Position numbers and translations under genes: made by a program. Below the pieces are notes generated by a model. The model was not told the origin of the DNA. It made no database searches and worked only from the letters and a program-made list of their open reading frames with translations. A stretch of DNA of 64,000 nucleotides from Pardosa pseudoannulata (taxonomy: Eukaryota > Arthropoda > Arachnida > Araneae > Lycosidae). The stretch covers positions 49,600,595 through 49,664,594 of the forward strand of contig CM063510.1 in NCBI GenBank assembly GCA_032207245.1. The letters run 5' to 3'. Numbering within the stretch: the first letter of the stretch is position 1; each line of letters begins with the position of its first letter. This document shows, piece by piece, positions 62,766 to 64,000 of the stretch.

Positions 62766-64000
62766 ATCAGAGTTGTTCTGAATTTATATATCATATACAA
62801 GATGAAATGAATTTTGTATTGACTTGAATACTTGGAAAAGTTTATTTCTTCAATGTCAAACTACCTACCCTTAGTGACAGCATATATTTGTACACGTAAT
62901 GAGTTCTATACATAAAACAGGGGTTGGAAGATGAATTCCTACACTCACCCTGCCCAAGAGTAGGTTATATATATCGTGGGGCTTGTCTTGAGTGTAATTT
63001 CATTGCGAACTTTTGTAGATTATTCATATTCAGAAAACATATGCATTCAATGATGCTGCAAATCTCTGTAACGAATGTGATTGCCCTCCTATAGTACAAA
63101 ATTTATAATTTTGAAACTTGATGATACATATCGTTATTGTTAATATAAATCATAAATTTAAAAAAAGGTCATGATGAAAACTTTATTAACACTGTCATTT
63201 TTATACAATTCGTTAAATTTATTATTATATTAAAATAATATAAAACAAATAAAGCTGCTTTATGCATCAGTAGCTGTGATTAAATCTATAGCATAATGTT
63301 AAGAGATTGAAAACAAAACGGAGTTCCTACTGAATAGCAACAGGATGACTCTTTACACGTGAACAAACATGAACATAATAATGAAATCAAATCAAGGATC
63401 CCCTCCCCCCATTAGCTGACCAGTGTGATTATTACTTTATATTCCATTTTTTCCTTTCTTTTTTAAATTTCTAATAAATGCATTCTATATTTATGCTTAC
63501 ACAAATCTACGGATTTATTTTGAATGGTATCAATATATCTATAGACATGGTTTGATGTGGAATGCTCAAACATCTAGGATAGGAATTTAACAATCTAGGA
63601 AATTTATACATTATATTACATTCTATAGTTTATAACTGTAGCTTGCAAGAAAAAGTTGCTAAATCTTGAAATAATATAGAGTTAATTACAGTATGTGGAT
63701 CGTTATAAAATATAGTAAATATTGTTTTACGTAACTTTCAGTAAAACCGTAGATTTATTAATATTTTAACGACTAATTTTTGGCATGTCTTCTAATTATG
63801 TATTTGCTTATAAATCACTTTTATTACATTTTTTGACTTAAGCCTACTGAAACACAGTCAATCATTTGAAATTTGAAGTTATATTAATCGTTGTATATGC
63901 AAGCAAAACATCAGAAAAATGAACGAAAACCAAAATCACAATAAATGATGTGCAGTTCTGCTTAACGTAAATTTGTCAACGTAAACATTTTCTTTGAAGA
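62766..64000. other. AT-rich DNA to the window end, no gene seen
   Basis: No element or coding region supported. Confidence 0.55.

Overview
This window looks like AT-rich intergenic or intronic DNA from an animal nucleus, most likely an arthropod. The reasons are the absence of long open reading frames, many long (TA)n, (CA)n and poly(T) tracts, tRNA-derived SINEs, and fragments of mariner, piggyBac, hAT, LTR and non-LTR elements. The wording of the LINE C-terminal fragment (about 60.1-60.3 kb) reminds me of elements common in spiders, but that is memory and not a test. I found no host protein-coding gene, rRNA, genuine tRNA or CRISPR array that I can support. Most short ORFs are chance reading in AT-rich DNA or translations of (TA)n.

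Layout. 0-9.3 kb: a decayed SINE, a three-copy low-copy repeat, a 292-bp tandem repeat, then a 709-bp internally deleted mariner with perfect 28-bp terminal inverted repeats. 10.4-11.3 kb: a GC-rich pocket between two direct repeats. 12-20 kb: two SINEs of one family and otherwise plain AT-rich DNA. 21.1-22.2 kb: a chain of (TA)n tracts holding a solo LTR and a second TA-flanked repeat. 23-29 kb: a diverged long-period tandem array, broken by a solo LTR, a piggyBac-type element, a SINE and a hairpin-bearing insertion. 29-34 kb: plain. 34.2-35.8 kb: the second copy of the TA-flanked repeat and a piggyBac-type non-autonomous element with a 26-bp hairpin. 37-39 kb: weak tandem structure with a SINE. 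45.7-48.9 kb: two local tandem repeats. 51.3-54.8 kb: a hAT-like element with a solo LTR nested inside it. 55.8-64 kb: a SINE with a 9-bp target duplication, a 201-bp dimer, a tRNA-like/RTE-like tail, a LINE C-terminal fragment, a piggyBac transposase C-terminal remnant and another SINE.

The region reads as a graveyard of nested transposons and not as a working system. The best-supported and most informative points are: the piggyBac-type insertion whose empty site is preserved in neighbouring repeat units; three solo LTRs of almost equal length (337-342 bp) next to TA repeats; the mariner with its first catalytic site destroyed and the other two deleted; and the piggyBac transposase tail flanked by quasi-palindromic motifs. 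I did not find a convincing undescribed functional system.
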